Assembly (NCBI GenBank): GCA_019915135.1
Contig: JAHLMK010000006.1
Span: 2,728,001 to 2,792,000, forward strand
DNA length: 64,000 bases
Direction of reading: 5' to 3'
DNA from: Strobilurus pachycystidiatus
Lineage: Eukaryota > Basidiomycota > Agaricomycetes > Agaricales > Physalacriaceae
Shown here piece by piece: positions 23,601-36,440 of this stretch (positions are counted from its first letter, which is position 1; the number at the start of each line of letters is the position of its first letter). The notes under the pieces were generated by a model. That model saw only the letters and a program-made list of their open reading frames with translations. It did not search any database and was not told the DNA's origin. Position numbers and translations under genes: made by a program.

Positions 23601-26600
23601 CAACGCTACGACAAGCATCTGTCTACAAGTCACTGGTTCGGTTTGGGCACTGATTCTCAAAGCATGGTCTCGACTCATTTCGACTCAGACGTGCGTTTGA
23701 CTTGTCTACGGAGGGTTAGCGGCCTGCGCACTCATGCTGTCTTCTGGTTAGGTTGAGAGCGTGAGGGGAGTGACTCGGTGGTGTAGAGACGTTCTATCTT
23801 GTGTTGTGGTGAGGGTGAGAGTGTTTCGGTGGTGTGAAGATGGTCTATCAGTGTCGTGGCGAGGGTGAGGTGTGTGCTCTCACAGGCGCAACTCAGTTTG
23901 ACTTGCGTGCGCGCTTGACTTGTCGCCGTACGAAGGGTTAGGGGTCTGTGCTTGCTTCCGGTGAAATTGACCAAGTCAAGGGAGAGCGAGGGGAGTGTCT
24001 CAGTGGTGTAAAGAGTGCCCGTGGCGAGGGTTAGGTGTGTTCACTATTGGCGGCACTAGTGTTGAGCTTAGGATGACGCACGAGTTTGCTGACTTGGTGT
24101 GGCCGTGTATACTCAGTGGCGGCGTTCATTGGAGAGAGGTGAGACTGTTCGGCGCTGCACGGTGAAGATGTACTGTTCAAGTGCACACAGCATGGCCGAC
24201 AGTATCCCTTGAACAACTTTGGCGTAGCGTGCGGAGGTTGGGGAGTGCCGTCGGAGGCGCTGGACTTGTGAGTTGACCGATTCGGGTCAGTGACGGTGGC
24301 AACGGACGGTGTATGGCAAGTGAGGATGAACGGGCGAGACTGGCAACACAACTCGGAGGACTCGAGAAATGCACCGAGCGGGCAGTTGACGGGACTCGGA
24401 TGTGATGGCGCGCTCTCAGCTTCAAGCGTGACAGTTGTGTGTGCAGTGCGGGCGAGGGGGTGAACGTGCTCAACGCTACGACAAGCATCTGTCTACAAGT
24501 CACTGGTTCGGTTTGGGCACTGATTCTCAAAGCATGGTCTCGACTCATTTCGACTCAGACGTGCGTTTGACTTGTCTACGGAGGGTTAGCGGCCTGCGCA
24601 CTCATGCTGTCTTCTGGTTAGGTTGAGAGCGTGAGGGGAGTGACTCGGTGGTGTAGAGACGTTCTATCTTGTGTTGTGGTGAGGGTGAGAGTGTTTCGGT
24701 GGTGTGAAGATGGTCTATCAGTGTCGTGGCGAGGGTGAGGTGTGTGCTCTCACAGGCGCAACTCAGTTTGACTTGCGTGCGCGCTTGACTTGTCGCCGTA
24801 CGAAGGGTTAGGGGTCTGTGCTTGCTTCCGGTGAAATTGACCAAGTCAAGGGAGAGCGAGGGGAGTGTCTCAGTGGTGTAAAGAGTGCCCGTGGCGAGGG
24901 TTAGGTGTGTTCACTATTGGCGGCACTAGTGTTGAGCTTAGGATGACGCACGAGTTTGCTGACTTGGTGTGGCCGTGTATACTCAGTGGCGGCGTTCATT
25001 GGAGAGAGGTGAGACTGTTCGGCGCTGCACGGTGAAGATGTACTGTTCAAGTGCACACAGCATGGCCGACAGTATCCCTTGAACAACTTTGGCGTAGCGT
25101 GCGGAGGTTGGGGAGTGCCGTCGGAGGCGCTGGACTTGTGAGTTGACCGATTCGGGTCAGTGACGGTGGCAACGGACGGTGTATGGCAAGTGAGGATGAA
25201 CGGGCGAGACTGGCAACACAACTCGGAGGACTCGAGAAATGCACCGAGCGGGCAGTTGACGGGACTCGGATGTGATGGCGCGCTCTCAGCTTCAAGCGTG
25301 ACAGTTGTGTGTGCAGTGCGGGCGAGGGGGTGAACGTGCTCAACGCTACGACAAGCATCTGTCTACAAGTCACTGGTTCGGTTTGGGCACTGATTCTCAA
25401 AGCATGGTCTCGACTCATTTCGACTCAGACGTGCGTTTGACTTGTCTACGGAGGGTTAGCGGCCTGCGCACTCATGCTGTCTTCTGGTTAGGTTGAGAGC
25501 GTGAGGGGAGTGACTCGGTGGTGTAGAGACGTTCTATCTTGTGTTGTGGTGAGGGTGAGAGTGTTTCGGTGGTGTGAAGATGGTCTATCAGTGTCGTGGC
25601 GAGGGTGAGGTGTGTGCTCTCACAGGCGCAACTCAGTTTGACTTGCGTGCGCGCTTGACTTGTCGCCGTACGAAGGGTTAGGGGTCTGTGCTTGCTTCCG
25701 GTGAAATTGACCAAGTCAAGGGAGAGCGAGGGGAGTGTCTCAGTGGTGTAAAGAGTGCCCGTGGCGAGGGTTAGGTGTGTTCACTATTGGCGGCACTAGT
25801 GTTGAGCTTAGGATGACGCACGAGTTTGCTGACTTGGTGTGGCCGTGTATACTCAGTGGCGGCGTTCATTGGAGAGAGGTGAGACTGTTCGGCGCTGCAC
25901 GGTGAAGATGTACTGTTCAAGTGCACACAGCATGGCCGACAGTATCCCTTGAACAACTTTGGCGTAGCGTGCGGAGGTTGGGGAGTGCCGTCGGAGGCGC
26001 TGGACTTGTGAGTTGACCGATTCGGGTCAGTGACGGTGGCAACGGACGGTGTATGGCAAGTGAGGATGAACGGGCGAGACTGGCAACACAACTCGGAGGA
26101 CTCGAGAAATGCACCGAGCGGGCAGTTGACGGGACTCGGATGTGATGGCGCGCTCTCAGCTTCAAGCGTGACAGTTGTGTGTGCAGTGCGGGCGAGGGGG
26201 TGAACGTGCTCAACGCTACGACAAGCATCTGTCTACAAGTCACTGGTTCGGTTTGGGCACTGATTCTCAAAGCATGGTCTCGACTCATTTCGACTCAGAC
26301 GTGCGTTTGACTTGTCTACGGAGGGTTAGCGGCCTGCGCACTCATGCTGTCTTCTGGTTAGGTTGAGAGCGTGAGGGGAGTGACTCGGTGGTGTAGAGAC
26401 GTTCTATCTTGTGTTGTGGTGAGGGTGAGAGTGTTTCGGTGGTGTGAAGATGGTCTATCAGTGTCGTGGCGAGGGTGAGGTGTGTGCTCTCACAGGCGCA
26501 ACTCAGTTTGACTTGCGTGCGCGCTTGACTTGTCGCCGTACGAAGGGTTAGGGGTCTGTGCTTGCTTCCGGTGAAATTGACCAAGTCAAGGGAGAGCGAG

Positions 26601-29600
26601 GGGAGTGTCTCAGTGGTGTAAAGAGTGCCCGTGGCGAGGGTTAGGTGTGTTCACTATTGGCGGCACTAGTGTTGAGCTTAGGATGACGCACGAGTTTGCT
26701 GACTTGGTGTGGCCGTGTATACTCAGTGGCGGCGTTCATTGGAGAGAGGTGAGACTGTTCGGCGCTGCACGGTGAAGATGTACTGTTCAAGTGCACACAG
26801 CATGGCCGACAGTATCCCTTGAACAACTTTGGCGTAGCGTGCGGAGGTTGGGGAGTGCCGTCGGAGGCGCTGGACTTGTGAGTTGACCGATTCGGGTCAG
26901 TGACGGTGGCAACGGACGGTGTATGGCAAGTGAGGATGAACGGGCGAGACTGGCAACACAACTCGGAGGACTCGAGAAATGCACCGAGCGGGCAGTTGAC
27001 GGGACTCGGATGTGATGGCGCGCTCTCAGCTTCAAGCGTGACAGTTGTGTGTGCAGTGCGGGCGAGGGGGTGAACGTGCTCAACGCTACGACAAGCATCT
27101 GTCTACAAGTCACTGGTTCGGTTTGGGCACTGATTCTCAAAGCATGGTCTCGACTCATTTCGACTCAGACGTGCGTTTGACTTGTCTACGGAGGGTTAGC
27201 GGCCTGCGCACTCATGCTGTCTTCTGGTTAGGTTGAGAGCGTGAGGGGAGTGACTCGGTGGTGTAGAGACGTTCTATCTTGTGTTGTGGTGAGGGTGAGA
27301 GTGTTTCGGTGGTGTGAAGATGGTCTATCAGTGTCGTGGCGAGGGTGAGGTGTGTGCTCTCACAGGCGCAACTCAGTTTGACTTGCGTGCGCGCTTGACT
27401 TGTCGCCGTACGAAGGGTTAGGGGTCTGTGCTTGCTTCCGGTGAAATTGACCAAGTCAAGGGAGAGCGAGGGGAGTGTCTCAGTGGTGTAAAGAGTGCCC
27501 GTGGCGAGGGTTAGGTGTGTTCACTATTGGCGGCACTAGTGTTGAGCTTAGGATGACGCACGAGTTTGCTGACTTGGTGTGGCCGTGTATACTCAGTGGC
27601 GGCGTTCATTGGAGAGAGGTGAGACTGTTCGGCGCTGCACGGTGAAGATGTACTGTTCAAGTGCACACAGCATGGCCGACAGTATCCCTTGAACAACTTT
27701 GGCGTAGCGTGCGGAGGTTGGGGAGTGCCGTCGGAGGCGCTGGACTTGTGAGTTGACCGATTCGGGTCAGTGACGGTGGCAACGGACGGTGTATGGCAAG
27801 TGAGGATGAACGGGCGAGACTGGCAACACAACTCGGAGGACTCGAGAAATGCACCGAGCGGGCAGTTGACGGGACTCGGATGTGATGGCGCGCTCTCAGC
27901 TTCAAGCGTGACAGTTGTGTGTGCAGTGCGGGCGAGGGGGTGAACGTGCTCAACGCTACGACAAGCATCTGTCTACAAGTCACTGGTTCGGTTTGGGCAC
28001 TGATTCTCAAAGCATGGTCTCGACTCATTTCGACTCAGACGTGCGTTTGACTTGTCTACGGAGGGTTAGCGGCCTGCGCACTCATGCTGTCTTCTGGTTA
28101 GGTTGAGAGCGTGAGGGGAGTGACTCGGTGGTGTAGAGACGTTCTATCTTGTGTTGTGGTGAGGGTGAGAGTGTTTCGGTGGTGTGAAGATGGTCTATCA
28201 GTGTCGTGGCGAGGGTGAGGTGTGTGCTCTCACAGGCGCAACTCAGTTTGACTTGCGTGCGCGCTTGACTTGTCGCCGTACGAAGGGTTAGGGGTCTGTG
28301 CTTGCTTCCGGTGAAATTGACCAAGTCAAGGGAGAGCGAGGGGAGTGTCTCAGTGGTGTAAAGAGTGCCCGTGGCGAGGGTTAGGTGTGTTCACTATTGG
28401 CGGCACTAGTGTTGAGCTTAGGATGACGCACGAGTTTGCTGACTTGGTGTGGCCGTGTATACTCAGTGGCGGCGTTCATTGGAGAGAGGTGAGACTGTTC
28501 GGCGCTGCACGGTGAAGATGTACTGTTCAAGTGCACACAGCATGGCCGACAGTATCCCTTGAACAACTTTGGCGTAGCGTGCGGAGGTTGGGGAGTGCCG
28601 TCGGAGGCGCTGGACTTGTGAGTTGACCGATTCGGGTCAGTGACGGTGGCAACGGACGGTGTATGGCAAGTGAGGATGAACGGGCGAGACTGGCAACACA
28701 ACTCGGAGGACTCGAGAAATGCACCGAGCGGGCAGTTGACGGGACTCGGATGTGATGGCGCGCTCTCAGCTTCAAGCGTGACAGTTGTGTGTGCAGTGCG
28801 GGCGAGGGGGTGAACGTGCTCAACGCTACGACAAGCATCTGTCTACAAGTCACTGGTTCGGTTTGGGCACTGATTCTCAAAGCATGGTCTCGACTCATTT
28901 CGACTCAGACGTGCGTTTGACTTGTCTACGGAGGGTTAGCGGCCTGCGCACTCATGCTGTCTTCTGGTTAGGTTGAGAGCGTGAGGGGAGTGACTCGGTG
29001 GTGTAGAGACGTTCTATCTTGTGTTGTGGTGAGGGTGAGAGTGTTTCGGTGGTGTGAAGATGGTCTATCAGTGTCGTGGCGAGGGTGAGGTGTGTGCTCT
29101 CACAGGCGCAACTCAGTTTGACTTGCGTGCGCGCTTGACTTGTCGCCGTACGAAGGGTTAGGGGTCTGTGCTTGCTTCCGGTGAAATTGACCAAGTCAAG
29201 GGAGAGCGAGGGGAGTGTCTCAGTGGTGTAAAGAGTGCCCGTGGCGAGGGTTAGGTGTGTTCACTATTGGCGGCACTAGTGTTGAGCTTAGGATGACGCA
29301 CGAGTTTGCTGACTTGGTGTGGCCGTGTATACTCAGTGGCGGCGTTCATTGGAGAGAGGTGAGACTGTTCGGCGCTGCACGGTGAAGATGTACTGTTCAA
29401 GTGCACACAGCATGGCCGACAGTATCCCTTGAACAACTTTGGCGTAGCGTGCGGAGGTTGGGGAGTGCCGTCGGAGGCGCTGGACTTGTGAGTTGACCGA
29501 TTCGGGTCAGTGACGGTGGCAACGGACGGTGTATGGCAAGTGAGGATGAACGGGCGAGACTGGCAACACAACTCGGAGGACTCGAGAAATGCACCGAGCG

Positions 29601-32600
29601 GGCAGTTGACGGGACTCGGATGTGATGGCGCGCTCTCAGCTTCAAGCGTGACAGTTGTGTGTGCAGTGCGGGCGAGGGGGTGAACGTGCTCAACGCTACG
29701 ACAAGCATCTGTCTACAAGTCACTGGTTCGGTTTGGGCACTGATTCTCAAAGCATGGTCTCGACTCATTTCGACTCAGACGTGCGTTTGACTTGTCTACG
29801 GAGGGTTAGCGGCCTGCGCACTCATGCTGTCTTCTGGTTAGGTTGAGAGCGTGAGGGGAGTGACTCGGTGGTGTAGAGACGTTCTATCTTGTGTTGTGGT
29901 GAGGGTGAGAGTGTTTCGGTGGTGTGAAGATGGTCTATCAGTGTCGTGGCGAGGGTGAGGTGTGTGCTCTCACAGGCGCAACTCAGTTTGACTTGCGTGC
30001 GCGCTTGACTTGTCGCCGTACGAAGGGTTAGGGGTCTGTGCTTGCTTCCGGTGAAATTGACCAAGTCAAGGGAGAGCGAGGGGAGTGTCTCAGTGGTGTA
30101 AAGAGTGCCCGTGGCGAGGGTTAGGTGTGTTCACTATTGGCGGCACTAGTGTTGAGCTTAGGATGACGCACGAGTTTGCTGACTTGGTGTGGCCGTGTAT
30201 ACTCAGTGGCGGCGTTCATTGGAGAGAGGTGAGACTGTTCGGCGCTGCACGGTGAAGATGTACTGTTCAAGTGCACACAGCATGGCCGACAGTATCCCTT
30301 GAACAACTTTGGCGTAGCGTGCGGAGGTTGGGGAGTGCCGTCGGAGGCGCTGGACTTGTGAGTTGACCGATTCGGGTCAGTGACGGTGGCAACGGACGGT
30401 GTATGGCAAGTGAGGATGAACGGGCGAGACTGGCAACACAACTCGGAGGACTCGAGAAATGCACCGAGCGGGCAGTTGACGGGACTCGGATGTGATGGCG
30501 CGCTCTCAGCTTCAAGCGTGACAGTTGTGTGTGCAGTGCGGGCGAGGGGGTGAACGTGCTCAACGCTACGACAAGCATCTGTCTACAAGTCACTGGTTCG
30601 GTTTGGGCACTGATTCTCAAAGCATGGTCTCGACTCATTTCGACTCAGACGTGCGTTTGACTTGTCTACGGAGGGTTAGCGGCCTGCGCACTCATGCTGT
30701 CTTCTGGTTAGGTTGAGAGCGTGAGGGGAGTGACTCGGTGGTGTAGAGACGTTCTATCTTGTGTTGTGGTGAGGGTGAGAGTGTTTCGGTGGTGTGAAGA
30801 TGGTCTATCAGTGTCGTGGCGAGGGTGAGGTGTGTGCTCTCACAGGCGCAACTCAGTTTGACTTGCGTGCGCGCTTGACTTGTCGCCGTACGAAGGGTTA
30901 GGGGTCTGTGCTTGCTTCCGGTGAAATTGACCAAGTCAAGGGAGAGCGAGGGGAGTGTCTCAGTGGTGTAAAGAGTGCCCGTGGCGAGGGTTAGGTGTGT
31001 TCACTATTGGCGGCACTAGTGTTGAGCTTAGGATGACGCACGAGTTTGCTGACTTGGTGTGGCCGTGTATACTCAGTGGCGGCGTTCATTGGAGAGAGGT
31101 GAGACTGTTCGGCGCTGCACGGTGAAGATGTACTGTTCAAGTGCACACAGCATGGCCGACAGTATCCCTTGAACAACTTTGGCGTAGCGTGCGGAGGTTG
31201 GGGAGTGCCGTCGGAGGCGCTGGACTTGTGAGTTGACCGATTCGGGTCAGTGACGGTGGCAACGGACGGTGTATGGCAAGTGAGGATGAACGGGCGAGAC
31301 TGGCAACACAACTCGGAGGACTCGAGAAATGCACCGAGCGGGCAGTTGACGGGACTCGGATGTGATGGCGCGCTCTCAGCTTCAAGCGTGACAGTTGTGT
31401 GTGCAGTGCGGGCGAGGGGGTGAACGTGCTCAACGCTACGACAAGCATCTGTCTACAAGTCACTGGTTCGGTTTGGGCACTGATTCTCAAAGCATGGTCT
31501 CGACTCATTTCGACTCAGACGTGCGTTTGACTTGTCTACGGAGGGTTAGCGGCCTGCGCACTCATGCTGTCTTCTGGTTAGGTTGAGAGCGTGAGGGGAG
31601 TGACTCGGTGGTGTAGAGACGTTCTATCTTGTGTTGTGGTGAGGGTGAGAGTGTTTCGGTGGTGTGAAGATGGTCTATCAGTGTCGTGGCGAGGGTGAGG
31701 TGTGTGCTCTCACAGGCGCAACTCAGTTTGACTTGCGTGCGCGCTTGACTTGTCGCCGTACGAAGGGTTAGGGGTCTGTGCTTGCTTCCGGTGAAATTGA
31801 CCAAGTCAAGGGAGAGCGAGGGGAGTGTCTCAGTGGTGTAAAGAGTGCCCGTGGCGAGGGTTAGGTGTGTTCACTATTGGCGGCACTAGTGTTGAGCTTA
31901 GGATGACGCACAAGTTTGCTGACTTGGTGTGGCCGTGTATACTCAGTGGCGGCGTTCATTGGAGAGAGGTGAGACTGTTCGGCGCTGCACGGTGAAGATG
32001 TACTGTTCAAGTGCACACAGCATGGCCGACAGTATCCCTTGAACAACTTTGGCGTAGCGTGCGGAGGTTGGGGAGTGCCGTCGGAGGCGCTGGACTTGTG
32101 AGTTGACCGATTCGGGTCAGTGACGGTGGCAACGGACGGTGTATGGCAAGTGAGGATGAACGGGCGAGACTGGCAACACAACTCGGAGGACTCGAGAAAT
32201 GCACCGAGCGGGCAGTTGACGGGACTCGGATGTGATGGCGCGCTCTCAGCTTCAAGCGTGACAGTTGTGTGTGCAGTGCGGGCGAGGGGGTGAACGTGCT
32301 CAACGCTACGACAAGCATCTGTCTACAAGTCACTGGTTCGGTTTGGGCACTGATTCTCAAAGCATGGTCTCGACTCATTTCGACTCAGACGTGCGTTTGA
32401 CTTGTCTACGGAGGGTTAGCGGCCTGCGCACTCATGCTGTCTTCTGGTTAGGTTGAGAGCGTGAGGGGAGTGACTCGGTGGTGTAGAGACGTTCTATCTT
32501 GTGTTGTGGTGAGGGTGAGAGTGTTTCGGTGGTGTGAAGATGGTCTATCAGTGTCGTGGCGAGGGTGAGGTGTGTGCTCTCACAGGCGCAACTCAGTTTG

Positions 32601-34058
32601 ACTTGCGTGCGCGCTTGACTTGTCGCCGTACGAAGGGTTAGGGGTCTGTGCTTGCTTCCGGTGAAATTGACCAAGTCAAGGGAGAGCGAGGGGAGTGTCT
32701 CAGTGGTGTAAAGAGTGCCCGTGGCGAGGGTTAGGTGTGTTCACTATTGGCGGCACTAGTGTTGAGCTTAGGATGACGCACGAGTTTGCTGACTTGGTGT
32801 GGCCGTGTATACTCAGTGGCGGCGTTCATTGGAGAGAGGTGAGACTGTTCGGCGCTGCACGGTGAAGATGTACTGTTCAAGTGCACACAGCATGGCCGAC
32901 AGTATCCCTTGAACAACTTTGGCGTAGCGTGCGGAGGTTGGGGAGTGCCGTCGGAGGCGCTGGACTTGTGAGTTGACCGATTCGGGTCAGTGACGGTGGC
33001 AACGGACGGTGTATGGCAAGTGAGGATGAACGGGCGAGACTGGCAACACAACTCGGAGGACTCGAGAAATGCACCGAGCGGGCAGTTGACGGGACTCGGA
33101 TGTGATGGCGCGCTCTCAGCTTCAAGCGTGACAGTTGTGTGTGCAGTGCGGGCGAGGGGGTGAACGTGCTCAACGCTACGACAAGCATCTGTCTACAAGT
33201 CACTGGTTCGGTTTGGGCACTGATTCTCAAAGCATGGTCTCGACTCATTTCGACTCAGACGTGCGTTTGACTTGTCTACGGAGGGTTAGCGGCCTGCGCA
33301 CTCATGCTGTCTTCTGGTTAGGTTGAGAGCGTGAGGGGAGTGACTCGGTGGTGTAGAGACGTTCTATCTTGTGTTGTGGTGAGGGTGAGAGTGTTTCGGT
33401 GGTGTGAAGATGGTCTATCAGTGTCGTGGCGAGGGTGAGGTGTGTGCTCTCACAGGCGCAACTCAGTTTGACTTGCGTGCGCGCTTGACTTGTCGCCGTA
33501 CGAAGGGTTAGGGGTCTGTGCTTGCTTCCGGTGAAATTGACCAAGTCAAGGGAGAGCGAGGGGAGTGTCTCAGTGGTGTAAAGAGTGCCCGTGGCGAGGG
33601 TTAGGTGTGTTCACTATTGGCGGCACTAGTGTTGAGCTTAGGATGACGCACGAGTTTGCTGACTTGGTGTGGCCGTGTATACTCAGTGGCGGCGTTCATT
33701 GGAGAGAGGTGAGACTGTTCGGCGCTGCACGGTGAAGATGTACTGTTCAAGTGCACACAGCATGGCCGACAGTATCCCTTGAACAACTTTGGCGTAGCGT
33801 GCGGAGGTTGGGGAGTGCCGTCGGAGGCGCTGGACTTGTGAGTTGACCGATTCGGGTCAGTGACGGTGGCAACGGACGGTGTATGGCAAGTGAGGATGAA
33901 CGGGCGAGACTGGCAACACAACTCGGAGGACTCGAGAAATGCACCGAGCGGGCAGTTGACGGGACTCGGATGTGATGGCGCGCTCTCAGCTTCAAGCGTG
34001 ACAGTTGTGTGTGCAGTGCGGGCGAGGGGGTGAACGTGCTCAACGCTACGACAAGCAT
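14622..34058. repeat. 870-bp satellite, block 3 (about 22.4 copies)
   Basis: Long homogeneous array. Differences found: G to A at 15281, G to A at 31912, and one unit with a 37-bp deletion at about 15846 (833-bp spacing between identical segments at 15514 and 16347). The two insertions aside, the three blocks make one array of about 29.3 units. It ends mid-unit at 34058, where the helicase-gene end of the 13.8-kb unit begins; the two sides share only AT at the junction. Confidence 0.97.
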
Positions 34059-34115
34059 TTACCCTGCCTCAGATACTACGGAGTAAAAAAAATAAAAAAT
34101 ACAGACAAAGTTTGA
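34057..34115 (+). pseudogene. Last codons of the zinc finger-recombinase-helicase gene
   Basis: These 59 bp equal 47826-47884, the final codons (YLPCLRYYGVKK...) and stop of the large helicase gene. Everything upstream is satellite, so this is a severed gene end created at the array junction. Confidence 0.88.
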
Positions 34116-34329
34116 GAGAGAAAGTTGTAGATATAGGGTATATATACTACTCCTCAAAATATCAGACAATATAATTATACTTTGACGGAGATACGAAGGA
34201 TTCTTTATGTGGCGCACGATCATCTTGCGATCACAAACCTCGGGCTCCTACTGCTTGAAACACGTCGCGCAGGCCATTTTATCCTTGAACCATGCCTGGG
34301 AACTGACGCTTGACAATATTCGGTGTTAT

Positions 34330-35060
34330 CTTGGTGAAGCCTTGTCAGCTCTCGTTCGCGTTCGTCAGCTCTCGTTCGCGCTCGTCAGCTCTCGTTCGCG
34401 TTCGTCAGCTCTCGTCCGTGTTCGTTAGCAGTCGTCCGTTCTCGTTGGCTCTCGTTTGTCCTGGTTCAAACTTAGGGTTCAAACTTGTTTGTTCGCATCC
34501 ATGCCAGCCATTCTTGCAGTCACCTCAATTGAGGAGCGCTGCAGTCATAGGACATAGCAGACTCAGGACCAGAAGCGCAGGTGGAGGGAGTTGCCCGCCC
34601 TCGTTGGCCGTCGTTGGGTCTCGTTTGTGTTCGTTAACTCCCGTTCGCGTCCGTTGGCTCTCGTTCGCCTTCGTTAGCTCTCGTTCGTCCTGGTTCCCAC
34701 TTGTTTGTATGCGTTCACGCCGGCCGTCCTTGGAGTCACCTCAATTGAGAAGGGCTGCATTCATGACGCATAGCAGATTGAGGACGGAAGCGGGGGAGTG
34801 AAGGTGGAAGGAGAGGAATACCTGTTCATGTTTGCTCACCCCCGTTGGACCTCGCTCGCTCTCGTTGGGTTTCGCTCGCCCTCGTTGGGTTTCGTTCGAC
34901 GCCGTTCACGTTCGTTAGCCCTGGTTTTTGTTTGCACGCCCTCGTTCGCCGTTGTAAGGTCTCGTTTGCAGTCGTCGGGTCTTGTTTGCTGTCGTCGTAC
35001 CTCGTTCGCATCCGTTCGAGCTCGTTCGCCCTTGTTGGCGTTCGTCTAATCTTGGTCGCG
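34330..35060 (-). repeat. 10-bp-phased CTCGTTNGNN array, left arm
   Basis: (C/T)TCGT recurs almost exactly every 10 bp over several hundred bases, as in CTCGTTCGCG-TTCGTCAGCT. A larger duplication of about 220 bp carries a CCTCAATTGAGG-type block (about 34525 and 34737). Predicted frames are decapeptide echoes of the DNA repeat, not a gene. The same motif appears in the opposite orientation from 38210 onward. Confidence 0.85.
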
Positions 35061-36440
35061 GTCATGCTCTCTCCGGCTTAACCAGCCTCCAGCATCCTGT
35101 TCCATTATGCAAGCGAGCAGTCCCACGTCAATTGACAAGGGTTGCCTCGCTTTGCATAAGTGGACTTGGACTTGGGGCTGGCGGCAGCGGCGGCGGAGAG
35201 TCGGCAAGAGGGGCTTCGGAATGTGTTGTCAGACATGCAAGGAGTTGTCCTAAGCAGCCTGTGGTATGAGCACCGTTGAAAAATGAAACAACAGTCAGAA
35301 AGCACGCACCAGATGTGGCGGCGCATATTGCCGCTATACGCGTCTTACTAGCCCACAATGTCGCGTTGCTGGGGTCAGTATTCCGTCGAGGTGTCCGTGT
35401 TCGTTCTCGTTCGCAGTATTCCGTCGAGGTGTCCGTGTTCGTTCTCGTTCGCAGTCGTTTGTTCTTGTACGCGGTCGTTCGTTCTCGTTGGCAATCGTTC
35501 GGTGCCGTCAGTCACCAGTAGGAAATGCGAGTTCCGAGTCGAGAGGGCGGAAGAGAGGGCGCGGGTCCTTTCCGGCATTGTTGACGGCGCAGGACATTGT
35601 TGTTGTTGTGGTGGAGGTTGGTGGAGTTGAGACCGTGATGCGAATGGGAGGATGATAACGGCGGCAAGGGGAACGGAAACGCCGAGATGAGCGTCGGGAT
35701 GCGCAACCGGTTGTCCTGAAAGTCGGCGACGTGCGGTGCTTAGCACCGTTGAATAATATAAAAAGGTTAAGGAACACGCACCAAATGTCATGGCGCGCTG
35801 TGCGCACGACGGCGTCTCTCAAATCAACCAGAACCCTCCCTCAGCCTCCTACACCACATCCAGTCGATGTCCGGCGTCGAAGTCCAACGCCGTCCGCGCT
35901 CGCCGTGGTTGTAAGCGGGATCCGGGAAGGTGTGGCGTGTAGGGCGGTCTGGGCGTGACGGCCGCGTCGTAGTCGTATGTAACAGTGGCCTAAGCCACGA
36001 TTCGGTCAGAACGGGGGCGGAAGTCGGCCGCCACCCTCCGGAACATCTGAAAAAGTGAAGGATATCACTCACCAGCCATCAGACGGCATTCCCGCTGCTG
36101 TGCTCAAGCCAGCCCCGCTCACTTCTGCCTGCACCATCCATCGCCCTCCTACACCACATTCCGTTGATGTCCGGCATCGAAATCCATCGTTGTGCGCACT
36201 CGCCGCAGTTGTAGGGCGCGATCCCGGCACTGGCGGGGCGTTCGGCGGTCCAGCGCCAAGAAGGGCGTCGGGGCTTGGTTTGGGCGACGCCAGAGGTCAG
36301 TGCCCTATCGACACCGCGGTCGACATCGTCCACGCGCGCGTACAGCTGGTGGAGAGTGGTGAGAGAAACGGACCGAGCTTGCCAGGCACAGCTTTGGGCC
36401 GGGCTTGGCAACGGCTCCCGATCCGACAGATCCGGCAAGA
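35061..36440. repeat. Spacer with diverged repeats and short CTCGT array
   Basis: A 38-bp direct repeat with CTCGT decamers lies at 35370-35512. Three diverged modules begin at about 35270, 35744 and 36043, each with ...CGTTGAA(A/T)AAT..., ...ACGCACCA(G/A)ATGT... or a similar block. CCTACACCACATNC(A/C)GT(C/T)GATGTCC recurs at 35848 and 36151. A CGGTGC/GCACCG hairpin is at about 35734. No convincing gene. Confidence 0.5.

Noticed and set aside
2843..34058. Repeated small frames (63, 80, 106 and 123 codons) on both strands of the 870-bp unit
   Set aside because: They overlap on both strands, recur only because the DNA recurs, and show no motif or coding constraint.
2866..34058. Ribosomal DNA spacer repeat
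   Set aside because: No 18S, 5.8S, 28S or 5S sequence borders the array anywhere in the window.
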